A stretch of 64,000 nt of DNA from Rosa chinensis (taxonomy: Eukaryota > Streptophyta > Magnoliopsida > Rosales > Rosaceae), in the NCBI RefSeq assembly GCF_002994745.2, contig NC_037088.1, positions 64,808,397 through 64,872,396 of the forward strand, written 5' to 3'. Below the pieces are notes generated by a model. The model was not told where the DNA came from. It saw nothing but the letters and a program-made list of their open reading frames with translations, and searched no databases. The position numbers and the translations under genes were made by a program. Numbering within the stretch: position 1 is the stretch's first letter; every line of letters starts with the position of its first letter. Positions 1-11,769 of this stretch are shown one piece after another.

Positions 1-2260
1 ATCAATCGAAGCCAGAAGCTTCTGACTAGCATTTAGATCAGAGAACTTGGTTCTCATATTGTCTTTTGTTAGATGAGATACAAGATTATCATGTATTATG
101 AAGTTAACCGGACCAGAAGTTCTGTGTATTTCTTCATTTAATGGAACCAGAAGTTTCCACAGTTAACTTTATTGCATAATTTATCTATTTATTTTTCTTC
201 CCTGCAATTTTTCTATTTTGTTATGTACTTAATTACATTACAGTACTTATCTTTTAAATTATTATTATTTATTTATTTTATTTTTTTGTTACTCATACGG
301 ACCAGCAGTCCTATACCTCGAACATATGAATTTTGAGTGTAATTTTTTTGAACCAGAAGTTCAAAATTTCATAGTAGAACCTGAAGTTCTAACAGTAAAA
401 CTCAAACCCGAAGCTTTGAGTATAAAATATAAATTAGTTAAAAGTGAACTTAAAGCTTCACTTTAGTCACCTCGAGCCTGAAGTTTTGAGCATCAAATTT
501 ATTTGAACCCGAAGTTCAAATTACGAAATTTTAGAACTTGCAGTTCATAGAAAAAAAAAAATATATATATATATATATATTCAAACCTGAAGCTTCGATT
601 ACACATACAATTCATTCATAGTTTATTTGACTTTATGTCAACTCGAACTAGAAGTTTCGAGTAAATTTTCATATGTCGATTGATACATTCTTCTTTATGT
701 CTGCTTAAAGCATTCCACCTTAGAACCTGAAGTTCTAATTGTGCAGACTCGAGCCTTAAGTTTCGAGTGGATATATGGACAATTTATTGAAGAGTTTTAA
801 TCTCGGTCAGCCCCAAACCTGAAGTTTTGAGGGAATTATATTGACACCAATTTAAAAGTAAGCAGATATTTTACTGTTGGTTTATGACGAATGAGTATGA
901 GTATACCCCAAATTTGTGATCGTGGATTTTGTAATTAAAAGAGATCTGAACCTGTAGTTCCTTGATCCTTAATTACATGAGGACCTGAAGCTCCTCAATG
1001 ATCATACTAACTAGATGACCATCTAAAGTCCTTCACTCATGAGTCATGGTCATGAAGTTTAAACTCGACATTTCGAGTATATTATTTTGGCCAGAAGTTC
1101 AAAATGCATTTGATGTTAATCTACATCAAACAACAATACAATAATTAAACGTCATGTTTTACCTGTATAACACGGACCAGAAGCTTCGTGTATACCCTAT
1201 GAGATCTACTGTTCAATTCTTACCAATTGATTTGTGTCATCTTTAAACTTATGTTTTGAGTCACTTCCAGGCAATGCAATTTTATCCATGGTGTCCAGAA
1301 AACATTATTAAGGCTTATGCTTATGAGGTTAATATAACAATCATCTCAGATCTTACATATCTGATTGATGGCTCCAGAAGAGCACACATATATTGTCTCG
1401 TTGCATTTTGTGCCTCCAACATAGTAAGAAAGCCGATTGACATGGCTATACCATGAAATGCCACCAGAAGTGGATCATGGCAAGAGAGAAATCAGGAGAC
1501 AATGTAAATATTGTCTTAACATCCACACATGTGAGGAAATTGTAAATTGGATGTGTGTCACCTATGGTACACTATCTGGTGGATGATTATCAAGCCACTT
1601 TTGAATGGGCACTGGTCAAATTAAATTGCATTGACTAATAAGAACATTGAGATTCGTCTCACATGCCTGACATTTTTTTGCTTACGATAAGCAACTTGGA
1701 AGCACTATTGTGTTATTCCACATATTTATTGTAACCTTGTGAGTTTTCATTGAAACTAAATGTTTCTAAATCCGATTATCTAGGAACCTGATGTTCCTTA
1801 AGTGGCTGTTATAAATTGAAAAATTGAAACCTCAAGTTTCTTGGACCTCCAATTATATGAGGGCCTGAAGTCCCTCCTCTTTATGACTACACAAATATAT
1901 ACGTGACAGTGAACTTGAGGTTCTCCACGTAATAAAGTTACTCTTTTATTATGGATTGTAGTCTTCAACTCAAAATTTTGAGTATATCATTCTGGCCAGC
2001 AGTTCAAAATGAATTTGGTCCATTCCAATTGTCAATATTTCACAATTGATGTTTACTCAAGCTAAGGTAACACTCATATCAAGAGTTGTAGATCTTGATC
2101 TATGGCTCCAAATGAGCTACTATCATTTACCGAATTTGAAATATTGTTGCATTATTTGCTTATTATATGGTTGGACAAGACTTTATACCATCGGATATCT
2201 ACTGTATCGAATTTTCTGCAGTAAATTAAGGCATATGATGTCATGAACCTGAAGTTCCTT
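1..2260 (+). repeat. About 30 dispersed micro-hairpins with loop C(T/A/C)GAA
   Basis: Sites of the form arm-CTGAA/CAGAA/CCGAA-reverse-complement arm occur roughly every 40-100 bases. The loop is nearly constant while the arms change together. Examples are TAGAAC/GTTCTA (375-391), ATTTGAAC/GTTCAAAT (501-521), TTAGAAC/GTTCTAA (720-738), TGAGGA/TCCTCA (978-997), GCTC/GAGC (1371-1383), CCAC/GTGG (1461-1473), GAAAC/GTTTC (1826-1840) and GGG/CCC (1861-1874). Sparser copies continue to about 4280. Some copies have one mismatch or G.T pair. This is seen directly; function and origin are unknown. Confidence 0.8.
551..580. repeat. Poly(A)/(AT)n microsatellite
   Basis: Ten A residues are followed by ten AT dinucleotides inside the copia remnant. 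Confidence 0.95.
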
Positions 2261-4419
2261 GAACCAAATACACTATTTTGGCATGACCGGTTACTTCATC
2301 TTTTGTCTACCATGTTGCATGGAATCACTTACAAGTTTGATGATTACTAATCTTACTCACAAGCAAATTGTTTATTTACATATTTGCGAGTTGTCACTTT
2401 AATGAGACAATCCTCCTGCAATGAGGGGGAGAAATATTGTTCCTGAAGAACGATATGAATTGGTGTGAGATATTTATCCACCGTCTCATTTTGACTTTGA
2501 GAAATATCAAAACTAGTGAATTGATAAAAGAAAGTGACAAAATTATATGCTAAATGCAAAGGCATCTACTTGGGTTAAAGTCCTTGAGACCAACCATATT
2601 AATACAAACAATGTAGATTCCATTTGATTTGTAGGAAGCAAATGTATCCAATTGACATGGTTCTCCTGAAGAGAATGTCATTAAACAATATCACAGCTCC
2701 TAATATGGCTACACATATAGAGGGTGTAAGTACGCCATTCGGAAATGATGTCTTAGTGATACAATAATAAATCAATATGGTTGATGCTAATGGACAAAAC
2801 ATTTTTGACCTAAAACTTGGTTTGGGTTTGCCACCAGCCAATGAACACCTTCACTCCCAAGAAAGTGATAGATTTTTTAATGCATCTTTTAAGCATGGTC
2901 ATAATAAGACAGTCTTCCCACCGTTAGGGGGAGGAAAGACTACTGTCATTTGAATAACGGCGTGAATTTGTGTGGATTGTATCCACCAGGTCTAAAATTT
3001 TAAATTCCCAAAACAGGGAAGATTATACAAACCCTATAATGCTCTATATGAGATTATAAGTAAAAAGATCCACATTCGCTACATAATTCATCTATGAGAG
3101 ATGATTGTCCTAGAAGCAACAATGTATGCCCCAGAAGTGACATGTGTACCCAATATCAATAAGCTTATTATAGCTAATGCATGCATATAAGAATGTGTGG
3201 GATCTATGATTGTTGATCATCGATGATAATTTACATTTGGTAGCTACCAAAAATCTTTAAGGGCTGTATGGACGCTATACCACGTTTCACCATAAATGTT
3301 GACAAAGTATATTATTGGCCAAATTGGAAAGAGGCAATTCCAATGAAATTCAATATTTGAAACGTGATGAAATACTTGGACCTCTAACCCTACAAGTTAC
3401 AAAAGGGTATTTATCAAAAGTGAAGATAAATCACTATGACACAATGTCTATTTATAGAGACATGAGATTGTGAATATGTTTCCTTATACGAATGACAATT
3501 TTCTATAAATACAGTGTTACATATAGCTGTTATATTGACGAGAGATTTATGGCACGTTGTCATCGTATATTATGAAGATCTTAAAGATACATTGCTAAAA
3601 GCAAAATCTCAAAAGTAAAGTGTCATTATAAGCCTATTGCTTATCAAATCCTTGAAGGATTCAAATGCAAGTCCATGAAAGGTTGAAAGAGCCTGAAGCT
3701 CACTCATGGAATCAAAGAGTCTAAAGCTAGCTCATATGTACTCATTTCGTTCTAGTCAACGAGATCTAAATTGCCTTAATGAGTATTATGAAGAGACTAC
3801 TATCAAATTCGAATTATGAATATAATGTTGCAACATATTCTAACTTTCACAAAGTTATGAATTACTTAGAGCTCTTGAAGAGCTTATATGGACATATCAA
3901 TATGCAAAGATATTGATGAGTATGGCTAGGTATGCCATAATGATTTTCAATGTTTTAAATTATACAAAGTTAAATGTGTCAATTTCTTTATATTGTTTAA
4001 CTCTTCCTTTGTGTATGAATTTGAGCATATGAGATTGTTTTTAATCTTATCATATGAGGTAAGGCTTATTGAAAATCGTCTAGTTTTGTTGGTATTGCTT
4101 AACCTTTGCAGGTATGAAATTTTGTGATGAGCCCATATATGCAAAGCACACATGGTCTCACTTCTGTGATAGACACATCAATCTACTAGATATGGTACAT
4201 GTAGCTTATCGCATACATAAATGAGACTTGCAACAGTCAAGGGGAGATTCTCATCAGGGGGAGCATCCAGAAGCATGCTACCTAGGACATATGCGCGTTG
4301 TGCTCTTTTTGTCCTTCGACCATGGTTATTTTTGTCCCACTGGGTTTTTGTTACCTGGCAAGGTTTTTAACGAGGCAACAATAAGCGCGTCCAATATCAT
4401 CATTCATTGATGGACATCC

Positions 4420-4591
4420 AAGGGGGAGTGTTGTAAATATTATTATCTATGTGGATGTCCATGTAAATACTCATTAGTTATGTACTTTGATGCAAACCCT
4501 ACCTCTATATAAAGGAGGCTAATGAGACTGAATGAAACACTTCTACTTCCTCCCTACTATTCTCTCTCTATCTTCTCCCTACTTTATAACA
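4420..4591 (+). repeat. Polypurine tract and 3' LTR of the copia element
   Basis: The tract AAGGGGGAG (4420-4428) is followed by an LTR beginning TGTTGTAAATATT at 4429. It ends in ...TATAACA at 4591, giving a TG...CA LTR of about 163 bp. Within it CTATATAAAGG (near 4505) is a good TATA box. The length fits short copia LTRs. The target duplication cannot be tested because the 5' end is absent. Confidence 0.8.
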
Positions 4592-4958
4592 GATCCAAAA
4601 TTCAATGGTGACATACATCATTATTTTTCTTTCGAGAGTCAAACTCACAATCTTTCACTTATAAACAAAAAGCTAATGCTATTATACTAAATGATACCGA
4701 GTGTAACGAGTGTCATTTTAATGACAATATAAATCGAATTTTGGACCATACACGAACACTGTATGGTCATTGAAAATAAAATGAAAAAAATACTATGTAT
4801 CTCTAAATTAAGCTGTTGATAAAGCCCAAATTACTTGCATTGAGTTTTCGTTGAGAAAGCCCTTTTAGATGGAAATGAAAATGGCAGTGTTCTTATCATC
4901 TTATGAGTCTCGACTTCTTCTGATGATTCCTAAACTCCACCTAGAGCTATAAGCCGCA
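4592..4958. other. Intergenic, MinD 5' flank
   Basis: AT-rich sequence between the copia LTR and the MinD start codon. It must contain the MinD promoter and leader, but no convincing TATA box was found. Confidence 0.5.
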
Positions 4959-5948
4959 ATGCTCGCCGTTCAACTCCTCCCCACCCTAACTCCCAAACCC
5001 TCCATCACCACCACCCCAAACCGCCGCACCGCCCTTAAACCCTTCCACAACCCCAAAACCCTAAAACCCAACTCCTCCCCATTCACCGTCCGCTCCGTCC
5101 TCCAATACAACAGGAAGCCCCAATTGTCCGGCGACACTCCCCGTGTCGTCGTCATCACCTCCGGAAAGGGCGGCGTCGGCAAGACCACCACCACCGCCAA
5201 TGTCGGCCTCTCCCTCGCCCGCCTCGGCTTCTCCGTCGTCGCCATCGACGCCGACGTCGGCCTCCGCAACCTCGACCTCCTCCTCGGCCTCGAGAACCGC
5301 GTCAACTACACCGTCGTGGAGGTCCTCAACGGCGACTGCCGCCTCGACCAGGCTCTCGTCAGGGACAAGCGCTGGTCCAACTTCGAATTGCTGTGCATTT
5401 CCAAGCCCAGATCCAAATTGCCCATGGGCTTCGGCGGCAAAGCCCTCGTCTGGGTCGTCGACGCCCTAAAGGCCCGGCAGGAGGGCTGCCCGGACTTCAT
5501 CCTCATCGACTGCCCGGCCGGCATTGATGCTGGATTCATTACCGCCATCACTCCGGCCAATGAGGCTGTGCTGGTGACCACGCCGGACATTACCAGCTTG
5601 CGAGACGCCGACAGAGTCATTGGGCTGCTGGAGTGTGATGGAATCAGAGATATTAAGATGATGGTGAACCGGGTTCGGACTGATATGATCAAAGGTGAGG
5701 ACATGATGTCTGTGCTGGATGTGCAGGAGATGCTGGGATTGTCATTATTGGGGATGATTCCGGAGGACACGGAGGTGATTCGAAGCACCAACAGAGGGTA
5801 CCCTCTGGTTTTGAATAGGCCACCCACATTGGCTGGACTGGCTTTCGAGCAGGCTGCATGGAGACTTGTTGAGCAGGACACTATGAAGGCTGTCATGGTT
5901 GAGGAAGAGCCCAAGAAGCGCGGCTTCTTCTCATTTTTCGGAGGGTGA
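4959..5948 (+). CDS. MIND1: MinD, plastid division-site ATPase, 329 aa, intronless
   Basis: Nuclear-encoded MinD positions the FtsZ ring in chloroplasts together with MinE and ARC3. Residues 1 to about 58 look like a transit peptide: rich in Ser, Thr, Pro and basic residues, with almost no acidic ones. The mature part opens with RVVVITSGKGGVGKTT. The deviant Walker A motif KGGVGKT is at 70-76, the DADVGLRNLD switch at 97-106 and Walker B ILIDCPAGID at 181-190. The C-terminus (KKRGFFSFFGG) is the amphipathic membrane-targeting helix typical of MinD. Length matches plant MinD1, and the ORF has no intron or frameshift. The start is the first ATG and directly precedes the transit peptide. The 5' half is very rich in C at third positions, while the 3' half is more balanced. 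The next gene (MurC remnant) converges on it. Confidence 0.97.
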   Translation: MLAVQLLPTLTPKPSITTTPNRRTALKPFHNPKTLKPNSSPFTVRSVLQYNRKPQLSGDTPRVVVITSGKGGVGKTTTTANVGLSLARLGFSVVAIDADVGLRNLDLLLGLENRVNYTVVEVLNGDCRLDQALVRDKRWSNFELLCISKPRSKLPMGFGGKALVWVVDALKARQEGCPDFILIDCPAGIDAGFITAITPANEAVLVTTPDITSLRDADRVIGLLECDGIRDIKMMVNRVRTDMIKGEDMMSVLDVQEMLGLSLLGMIPEDTEVIRSTNRGYPLVLNRPPTLAGLAFEQAAWRLVEQDTMKAVMVEEEPKKRGFFSFFGG

Positions 5949-6761
5949 AGAGTTTTGGACTTTTCGAAGTGGCAGTGATCCAAAGTCGGCTAGTTTTCTT
6001 TTGGTTGAGTTCATCTGCAGATGAGATTGTTCATGATTAGGTAGACTGAGAAGTTGTGTATGTACAGAGTCAGAGAGTCGGTAAAGTTTGTTTTTTCTTG
6101 ATTTCAATTCTATGTTGTCTTTCTCTAGTCTCTATTGGTTTGGCTTAGATTTATAGTGGGTTCTTTTTTGTGGTTGTTTGTTCGAGCATAATATGCTGTA
6201 TTTACTCGAATGAGAAACAATGAGAATTGGTACCTGGTCTCTTGAACTCTATGGATTGTAAAGTTCGTGCCTGATATTTGCAGTACCATTTGATGAATTT
6301 GGTTGTCTATGCTTATAACTGTTAATCTGCGGAAGTTCAATACAAAGTTTAATAATTCTGTAATAAGAATTCACAATAATCTAAGGACAATATAACTACA
6401 GAAGATATATGATATAACTCCAGAAGACATATGATTTACCTTGAATGCACATCGCAACCAAATGAACTTGTAACTTTCGAGTTTAGTCATTGGCTTTCCT
6501 CATTTCTGCACCAAAGTTCTTGTGGCAAGAAACAAAAGCCTGAAGTCCATCTGCTATAAACTTTATCATTCTGTATATTCCCATTAGATGGCAATGTGTT
6601 TCAGTCAAGATGAACATTTCGTTTCCCTTAAACCACTTACAAAATTGCTTTCTTTTCTTCTAGTTGGCGTCTTATCTAACCAAATCACCTCATGCAAAGG
6701 CTTGGTCACAGATGGGTTAGTGGTTATCATATTTTCCATCTCCAGTTTGGGGTATTTGGTT
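5949..6761. other. Convergent intergenic region MinD / MurC
   Basis: Contains the MinD 3' UTR (T-rich, about 5949-6120) and AT-rich sequence with no supported gene. Short ORFs here show no recognisable domain. Confidence 0.5.
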
Positions 6762-8208
6762 AGAGTTTACTAGTAACTTCTTTGCAATTCATAGAGCAGC
6801 TTTGGCCCACCGTTGTTATATCACCTGAGTGATTCAAATCATCAATGACTCCACTTCAATTTCAGAATTGTCCCTTTGTTATGGAACTGATGAGGGCGGA
6901 TGAGATTATTGAAAGAAACATAAAGTACCTGCTCCAAGTGTTAAGACAATGGTATCATGATGAGGATTCTTGCATATTTGATATGCCAACCTCTCTACCA
7001 CATCACCCTGTAAAACCACCAGAATTTATTTTCAACAGTCATCAAATTAACACATGAGCATATCATATCCAGTTACAAGAAGCTTCCCTACTAAACCCTT
7101 TCTTGAGTTGCGATTTCCATTTTACCCCACTGTCATTTTGTTTTTTCAAAGTCATGTTTCCATGCTCTTTCAGACATTATTGTATCATATTGTCCCAAAG
7201 TATGTAAATATTTTACTTCAAAGGATTCCCCAAAATGCATCCTGTACTTACTAAAGAAACCTAAAACTTTAGTATTACCAGAGAAGGGATGTATTCACAT
7301 GGCGGGCGATTACAGAAGCAGCTAACTCCCTTCCACCAACGTTCCCAACATCTATTTCTCTAGCAGCATAAACCTGAAATCATAACGGACAATTTGTATG
7401 AACCTGGCTATCACATAATACAAACTCTAGGTACCAAGGAATTTACCTCTGTAACTACAACTTGATCTGCACCACAGAGGGCAATGGCAAAATCATCCTT
7501 CAGTGCTGCTAAACGACTACAAATTATATCATAGATCAGTCTTACCACAAATATACGAACCATGCTAATGATAATAGAGAGTTTGAGACTCTGCAATACC
7601 TGTAAGTATGATTCTGAAATACCACTAAAAGAGACTTGATAGGGAACTTCTGGCAGGCAGCTTGAATAACTGCTTGAACTTCCATTGGATGATGGGCATA
7701 ATCATCATATATATCGCATCCACATATTGTGCCAATCATTTCAAAACGTCTTGAAACGCCTATAAAATTGTTCAAATGCAACCTCAAACCATTTATTGTA
7801 TTGTTAATTTCACGTTGGTTATTGTATAATGCAATCACAGTGGCAATAACCTGCACAACACAAATGGGAAGGAACTAATAAGCAAGTTAGCAGCCTTCAA
7901 TATGTTAGATCTTACTGAAGTCTCTAATATGAAATGTCAGGCTTACGAATGGGAAGTAATGATAGTTTATGATATCATTCACATAGGAAGAGGAAACATT
8001 TTCAATGTGATGAGAAACATTGTACTCAGTGTGGTGTGCTACTCACTGCTAGTGAATTTAGGACATTATGAACTCCTGGAACCTGTAGACTGATGTCTGC
8101 CACTGAGCGCCCCCAATGACACTGCAGGAGATTTAAGTTTCAATACATCATTTATCCATATGAAAAATAGTACAGAACAGCAAAAGATAAAGTACAGTAT
8201 TTTAATTC

Positions 8209-8632
8209 GGGTTTTTTACTTCAACAGTGTCTGAACTCTTCGAGGACTTTTGAAATGATACCTGAACTTTCAAAGTTATCAATGTGATACCTGAACTCAT
8301 TTTTTCGTATTAACGTCGTACCTGCGGTCGATTTCCGTCACAGAACCGTTAACTATGACCACGTGCCTAGCACGTGAGGTACTTAATGAGGTTAAAAGAC
8401 TAATTTACCCTCAAAAGTATAAACTTCAACAGTGTCTGAACTCTTCGAGGACTTTTGAAATGATACCTGAACTTTCAAAGTTATCAATGTGATACCTGAA
8501 CTCATTTTTTTGTATCAATGTCGTACCTGCGGTAGATTTCCGTCACAGAAACCATTAACTATGACCACATGCCCAGCACGTGAGGCACAAAATAAGGGTA
8601 AAAATGACCTTTCTCACTTCCTTTAGTTCTTC
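8209..8632 (+). repeat. Left double terminal repeat of the MULE
   Basis: Two head-to-tail copies, both containing the stretch TGTCTGAACTCTTCGAGG followed by the phrase ATGATACCTGAACTTTC. The first ends with a distinctive segment TTAATGAGGTTAAAAGAC that is found inverted near 9820-9842. Confidence 0.85.
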
Positions 8633-8945
8633 ACGTGTCCCGTCGTACCTTCAGTTCTTCTTCTCTATTTCTATTTCCTTTTTCATCTGTATAATGCAAT
8701 TAGATGGGTTGATGACATTTCCTAGCAAAATGCAAAACCCAAAGCAAAACTTGAATCCAATTCTCTGATGGACGGACACCGATGGGGACTCCATCTCGTC
8801 GGAGTTCTCCAAGCACAACTTGCTCAACGGCTTTGCTTCTCTGAATTTATTGCAGGCCGGAGCGGTGTAGGCGGTTTCACGACTCTTGGCCTCCCGATTT
8901 GAGACTTGGAATTTACCTGAGATTTCAGACAGAGGGATCAGAGAT

Positions 8946-8949
<4 letters not shown>

Positions 8950-8998
<49 letters not shown>
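8950..8998. repeat. (GA)n microsatellite
   Basis: About 24 GA dinucleotides inside the MULE interior. It makes several overlapping ORFs look longer than they would otherwise be. Confidence 0.97.
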
Positions 8999-9001
<3 letters not shown>

Positions 9002-9347
9002 TGGCCAGCGGCAATCCAGACCTTCTTGTGCAGCTTGCCAGAGATATGACGGAGGGGGGCCACGCCGTCGTGGCACTCGGCTTCCTCACCGCAACTAACA
9101 TCACAGCATAAGTTCATGAATTTCAAAAATAGTCCGTATCTTTGTAATTGAATCAAAATCTGCAAAAGTGAAGGAGACTGAGAGTCTCTCTCTTTCTCTC
9201 TCTGCAACTCTCTTTCTCTCTCTCTCAACAGCGGCGAAAAGGTGAAGGATGGTGATGATTGGAGAAAACCCAAAACTGAATTTTCCGCAACTGCGTGTCT
9301 GTGTATAACTATATTTATCTGTATATGATTTATCGAACAATCGGGCA

Positions 9348-9659
9348 ATGATCATTTCACTGATTCCAGCTTCTAATCAATTTGTCCAAAAAAGAACCGG
9401 CCTTTGGTTATTCGCGGCTGTAATATCAGTACTTAGTGGGAGCATCGGAAGAGGTACTCTGGCGAGCCAATCGGCGGCAATCGGGGCAGGTGAGGAACAA
9501 TCTGAGGGTTTTACGGCAGCGGAGGTGGATGACGGGGCTGGCGGATGGGCTGCACATAGGGCTTCAGGCGATGACGGGGCATTGAGTGGCGAAGAGCTTG
9601 AATTTTTGCAAGTTAGCCATATGGATCTAGCTGAGTTCAATGTGGTTGTAGTCAAGTAG
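9348..9659 (+). CDS. Unidentified 103-aa ORF in the MULE interior
   Basis: Open frame starting MIISLIPASNQF, rich in Ala, Gly and acidic residues. The opposite strand is also open over most of it (9377-9787). I recognise neither. Base composition differs from the AT-rich surroundings, so this may be a fragment of a host gene captured by the element. There is no evidence that it is translated. Confidence 0.2.
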   Translation: MIISLIPASNQFVQKRTGLWLFAAVISVLSGSIGRGTLASQSAAIGAGEEQSEGFTAAEVDDGAGGWAAHRASGDDGALSGEELEFLQVSHMDLAEFNVVVVK

Positions 9660-9804
9660 TGCTTGGAAAGGGTTGGGTGGTTGAGAGAGAAGGTGAGATC
9701 TGATTTGCGGCCATGGCTTCCAATCGGAGGGGACAAATCAGAGGGAAGAAGACGTCGAAAAAGAAAAACAAGAAAGAAAGAAAGCAAAAAAAAATAAAAA
9801 ACAA

Positions 9805-10237
9805 TACTTTTGAGGGTAAATTAGTCTTTTAACCTCATTAAGTGCCTCACGTGTTAGGCACGTGGTCATAGTTAACGGTTTTGTGACGGAAATCGACCGC
9901 AGGTACGACTTTGATATGAAAAAAATGAGTCCAGGTATCACATTGATAATTTTGAAAGTTCAGGTATCATTTCAAAAGTTCTCGAAGAGTTCAGACACTG
10001 CTGAAGTAAAAAACCCCATGAAGAACTAAAGGAAGTGGGAAATGTCATTTTTACCCTTATTTTGTGCTTCACTTGCTGGGCACGTGGTCATAGTTAACAG
10101 TTCTGTGACGGAAATCGACCGCAGGTACGACGTTGATACGAAAAAATGAGTTCAGGTATCACATTGATAACTTTGAAAGTTCAGGTATCATTTCAAAAGT
10201 CCTCGAAGAGTTCAGACACTGTTGAAGTAAAAAACCC
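9805..10237 (-). repeat. Right double terminal repeat of the MULE
   Basis: Inverted counterparts of the left repeats. The inner copy (9805-10018) matches the left outer copy and the outer copy (10019-10237) matches the left inner copy. Both share the GTTAACNGTT...TGACGGAAATCGACCGC segment. Confidence 0.85.
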
Positions 10238-11769
10238 TTTTAATTCAGAAGTCACATCAAAATGCACAACAAAGCATTCAATAAGAATCAGAGAAGGAAT
10301 AGACCATCATTACATACCAGTGCATAATCAGTTAATCACTAACACCCTTTAAATTTGGCCTAATTGATGATGCACTCCATTCATTAGAACTTGTAGTTCC
10401 ATAAGTTGTTATGATGTAGCCAATGCAACATTTTTCTAGCGGAGAATGCATTAGACCGCTCAAAGTATCTGATCCAATTGCTTGCTTTACATCAGTCAGC
10501 AAGGAATAGGCACCCTGACTGTGGAATACCAAATATTTTAATTAGATTATATAAGGACTTTAAATGAAAAGCCTGTATGGTGAGTAAAAGTATATTGAAT
10601 AACCAATGCATAAGCTACCAAGATGAGCCTCATTGACACAGAGTACAATATAATTTGAAGTCCAATTACAGAGAATTGGGTGTGAAGCAACTATAAGGAA
10701 TTATATTAAGGACAAACAAATACACTAGAACAGCTGAGATTGATGATGCATTAACTTAAGCAGATCTTATTATTTTTCTTGGTAGACAGAAGGATAAGCA
10801 CACAACACTACTAGAATGCCGCAATCTACTGCACCAAAAATTAAAATATAGTAGAGCAGTGTACCTATCCCCACATAAAATGAGATGTCTACCCACCCTG
10901 ATTAGATTCAGGAATTTATGGAAAGTAGCTTTAACTGCTTCCTCGTTTTGGAAAATATCAACATGCTCCCTATCCAGATTTGTTACAACAGCTATATAAG
11001 GTGATAGTCCCAGGAAGCAACCATCATATTCATCAGCCTATTTACAAACATTATTTTATGTGTAAATATACTATCTTTATAATGATGAAAATGGCTTAGA
11101 GAAAGGACATATGGTATTAACTAGTAAAAGCTTAACAGCTAACATCATTTCCTGCTGATAAGAGATTATCATTGAGATTCAGATTAGATATCTCCAGTCC
11201 TTTGCCACCTCACCATATTTCGCCTAAACAGTGAAATGAATTTAACTCTACATTTGAAGCAAGTTATGTCATTCCTTAGAAAGTATAAATGTCATCATTT
11301 CAGATTTTACTCATTTTTGAGCTCATGCAACTTATGAGATAAAATTAACTCCATCTTTAGTCAAAGTATACCTCTAGCACAAAATTTTGACCATCTCCCA
11401 AGATAATGTTTCCACCCGAGAACTGCAAAGGACAGTTTTTGATCATTTCCAATATGTAATGGTAGAAAGTCATCAATCATAATGATACAAACTAAAATGC
11501 TAATTCAAAGGAACCAAGAAAACTACGGATTTAAACATGGACAAATGGAGATACCCTTTTATCCAAAGTTGCTTAAAGGAAAATTTATACCTGTGGCATG
11601 TGAGCTCCAACTACTGCTGTAAGACTATCACCCATGGCGTCTAGAACATAAGCAAGCATACTTGCAGTTGTACTCTTTCCTGTAAGTATTAAATAATAAT
11701 TCTTATCATACATGAATATTAAGAAAAATGAAACAAGGTAACATAAGCTTTGATTTCACTGCAACTCTG

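Larger units (their letters stand above)
1..4591 (+). mobile_element. Decayed Ty1/copia retrotransposon, 5' end outside window
   Basis: The right end has a purine tract (4420-4428) followed by a short LTR, which sets the plus-strand orientation. Upstream there are only scraps of polyprotein, interrupted by many stops. A segment near 2900-2940 reads like the 'FPPLGG' stretch that precedes reverse transcriptase in plant copia elements, and one near 3313-3335 reads 'YYWPNWKEAI', like the start of the RT domain ('WPKWKEAI'). No frame stays open beyond about 80 codons, so the element cannot be autonomous. The 5' LTR and primer-binding site are not in the window. The first 2.3 kb are unusual in being peppered with short hairpins (separate entry). 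Confidence 0.75.
8209..10237. mobile_element. Mutator-like element (Pack-MULE type) inside the MurC intron
   Basis: The element begins GGGTTTTTTACTTCAACAG and ends with its reverse complement. It is flanked by a perfect 9-bp duplication TTTTAATTC (8200-8208 and 10238-10246), the hallmark of Mutator-type transposition. It is 2029 bp long and has no transposase. Each end carries two tandem versions of a ~200-bp terminal sequence (8209-8428 plus 8428-8632, and 9805-10018 plus 10019-10237). The centre (8640-9790) is GC-richer, holds a long GA tract and ORFs, and looks like captured host DNA. It sits between two MurC exons and is transcriptionally neutral as far as can be seen. Confidence 0.88.

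Noticed and set aside
5143..5983. Long shadow ORFs opposite and beside MinD (up to 225 codons)
   Set aside because: A product of the high GC3 of MinD; the MinD frame carries all family motifs.
8651..9348. Several 70-140 codon ORFs on both strands across the GA tract
   Set aside because: Held open by the (GA)n microsatellite (Ser-Leu or Arg-Glu runs); no domain.
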